Source of the DNA: Hirschia sp964352025
GTDB taxonomy: Bacteria; Pseudomonadota; Alphaproteobacteria; Caulobacterales; Hyphomonadaceae
Assembly: GCA_964352025.1 (NCBI GenBank)
Contig: CAYGPZ010000004.1
Coordinates: 107,476-171,475, forward strand
DNA length: 64,000 nt
Direction of reading: 5' to 3'
Position numbers and translations under genes: made by a program
In this document: positions 63,900-64,000 of the stretch, in pieces
Layout: every line of letters starts with the position of its first letter
Numbering within the stretch: the first letter of the stretch is position 1
The notes under the pieces: model-generated
Databases searched by the model: none
The model's input: the letters and a program-made list of their open reading frames with translations, nothing else
What the model was told of the DNA's origin: nothing

Positions 63900-63983
63900 T
63901 GGTGCGGGTAGAGGGACTCGAACCCCCACGCCATAAGCGCTGGTACCTAAAACCAGTGCGTCTACCAATTCCGCCATACCCGC
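63900..63983 (-). tRNA. tRNA-Leu (UAG)
   Basis: A complete 84-base tRNA on the minus strand. Acceptor GCGGGTA pairs with TACCCGC and CCA is encoded. The D arm is GGCGGAATTGGTAGACGC, the anticodon stem CTGGT/ACCAG holds TAG, a long class II variable arm (CGCTTATGGCG) follows, and the T loop is TTCGAGT. It sits upstream of tig. Confidence 0.95.
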
Positions 63984-64000
63984 AAACGAGCCGGAAGCAG

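Noticed and set aside
1..64000. CRISPR array, prophage, insertion sequence or defence island
   Set aside because: No regularly spaced direct repeats, transposase, integrase or phage structural motifs were found on either strand.

Overview
This 64 kb window is chromosomal DNA from a Gram-negative heterotroph, most likely a low-GC marine alphaproteobacterium (Hyphomonadaceae/Caulobacterales-like). Three things point there: the minus-strand order tRNA-Leu, tig, clpP, clpX, lon, tRNA-Val; three large TonB-dependent receptors, one of them in a sigma/anti-sigma/receptor unit; and dense branched-chain amino acid and acyl-CoA catabolism. The assignment comes from gene content and order, not from a search. 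I see no rRNA, CRISPR array, insertion sequence or prophage.

Layout. 1-2.6 kb: end of an SMP-30/gluconolactonase-like gene and a sodium:solute symporter. 2.7-6.3 kb: a chemoreceptor divergent from a porin and a short PstS-like periplasmic protein. 6.3-11.2 kb: a decayed DUF418 remnant, an MFS transporter, and a divergent acyl-CoA ligase / thioesterase / nitronate monooxygenase-like operon. 11.3-16.2 kb: an ECF sigma factor, FecR anti-sigma factor and TonB receptor, the receptor having an unusual N-terminus. 16.4-26.5 kb: a LysR regulator divergent from a leucine-degradation operon (ivd, mccB, mccA, MaoC hydratase, CitE-like lyase), then a TetR regulator and scoA-scoB-3-hydroxybutyrate dehydrogenase. 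26.6-32.0 kb: a minus-strand valine-degradation operon (mmsA, enoyl-CoA hydratase, acyl-CoA dehydrogenase, mmsB) preceded by an SDR. 32.1-44.5 kb: an acetate-type transporter, two acyl-CoA synthetases, a TonB receptor, an AraC regulator, a Cache chemoreceptor and another TonB receptor. 44.8-50.9 kb: a seven-gene minus-strand operon (VOC protein, rhodanese, MFS, calycin-like protein, bicupin, MFS, GntR) of unknown substrate. 51.3-57.0 kb: a divergent PiT-like permease, L-serine dehydratase, and a lipoprotein fusing a kelch propeller to a glycosidase-like module. 57.1-64.0 kb: tRNA-Val, lon, clpX, clpP, tig, tRNA-Leu.

How the genes work together. Leucine-derived isovaleryl-CoA is taken through 3-methylcrotonyl-CoA and 3-methylglutaconyl-CoA. 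In place of the usual crotonase-type hydratase and HMG-CoA lyase, the operon has a MaoC-type hydratase and a CitE-like lyase. This is the same set found in the mycobacterial accA1/accD1 region, where the CitE protein Rv2498c is known as an (R)-HMG-CoA lyase. The acetoacetate produced can enter the adjacent CoA-transferase or be exchanged with 3-hydroxybutyrate. The valine operon yields propionyl-CoA. The TonB receptors, MFS carriers, SatP-like protein and acyl-CoA synthetases form an import-and-activate layer for organic acids.

The observations most worth a second look are the R-specific leucine branch, the sigma-linked receptor with an apparent ATT start and an internal second signal peptide, the unknown VOC/bicupin operon, the kelch-glycosidase fusion, and several perfect palindromes in promoters.
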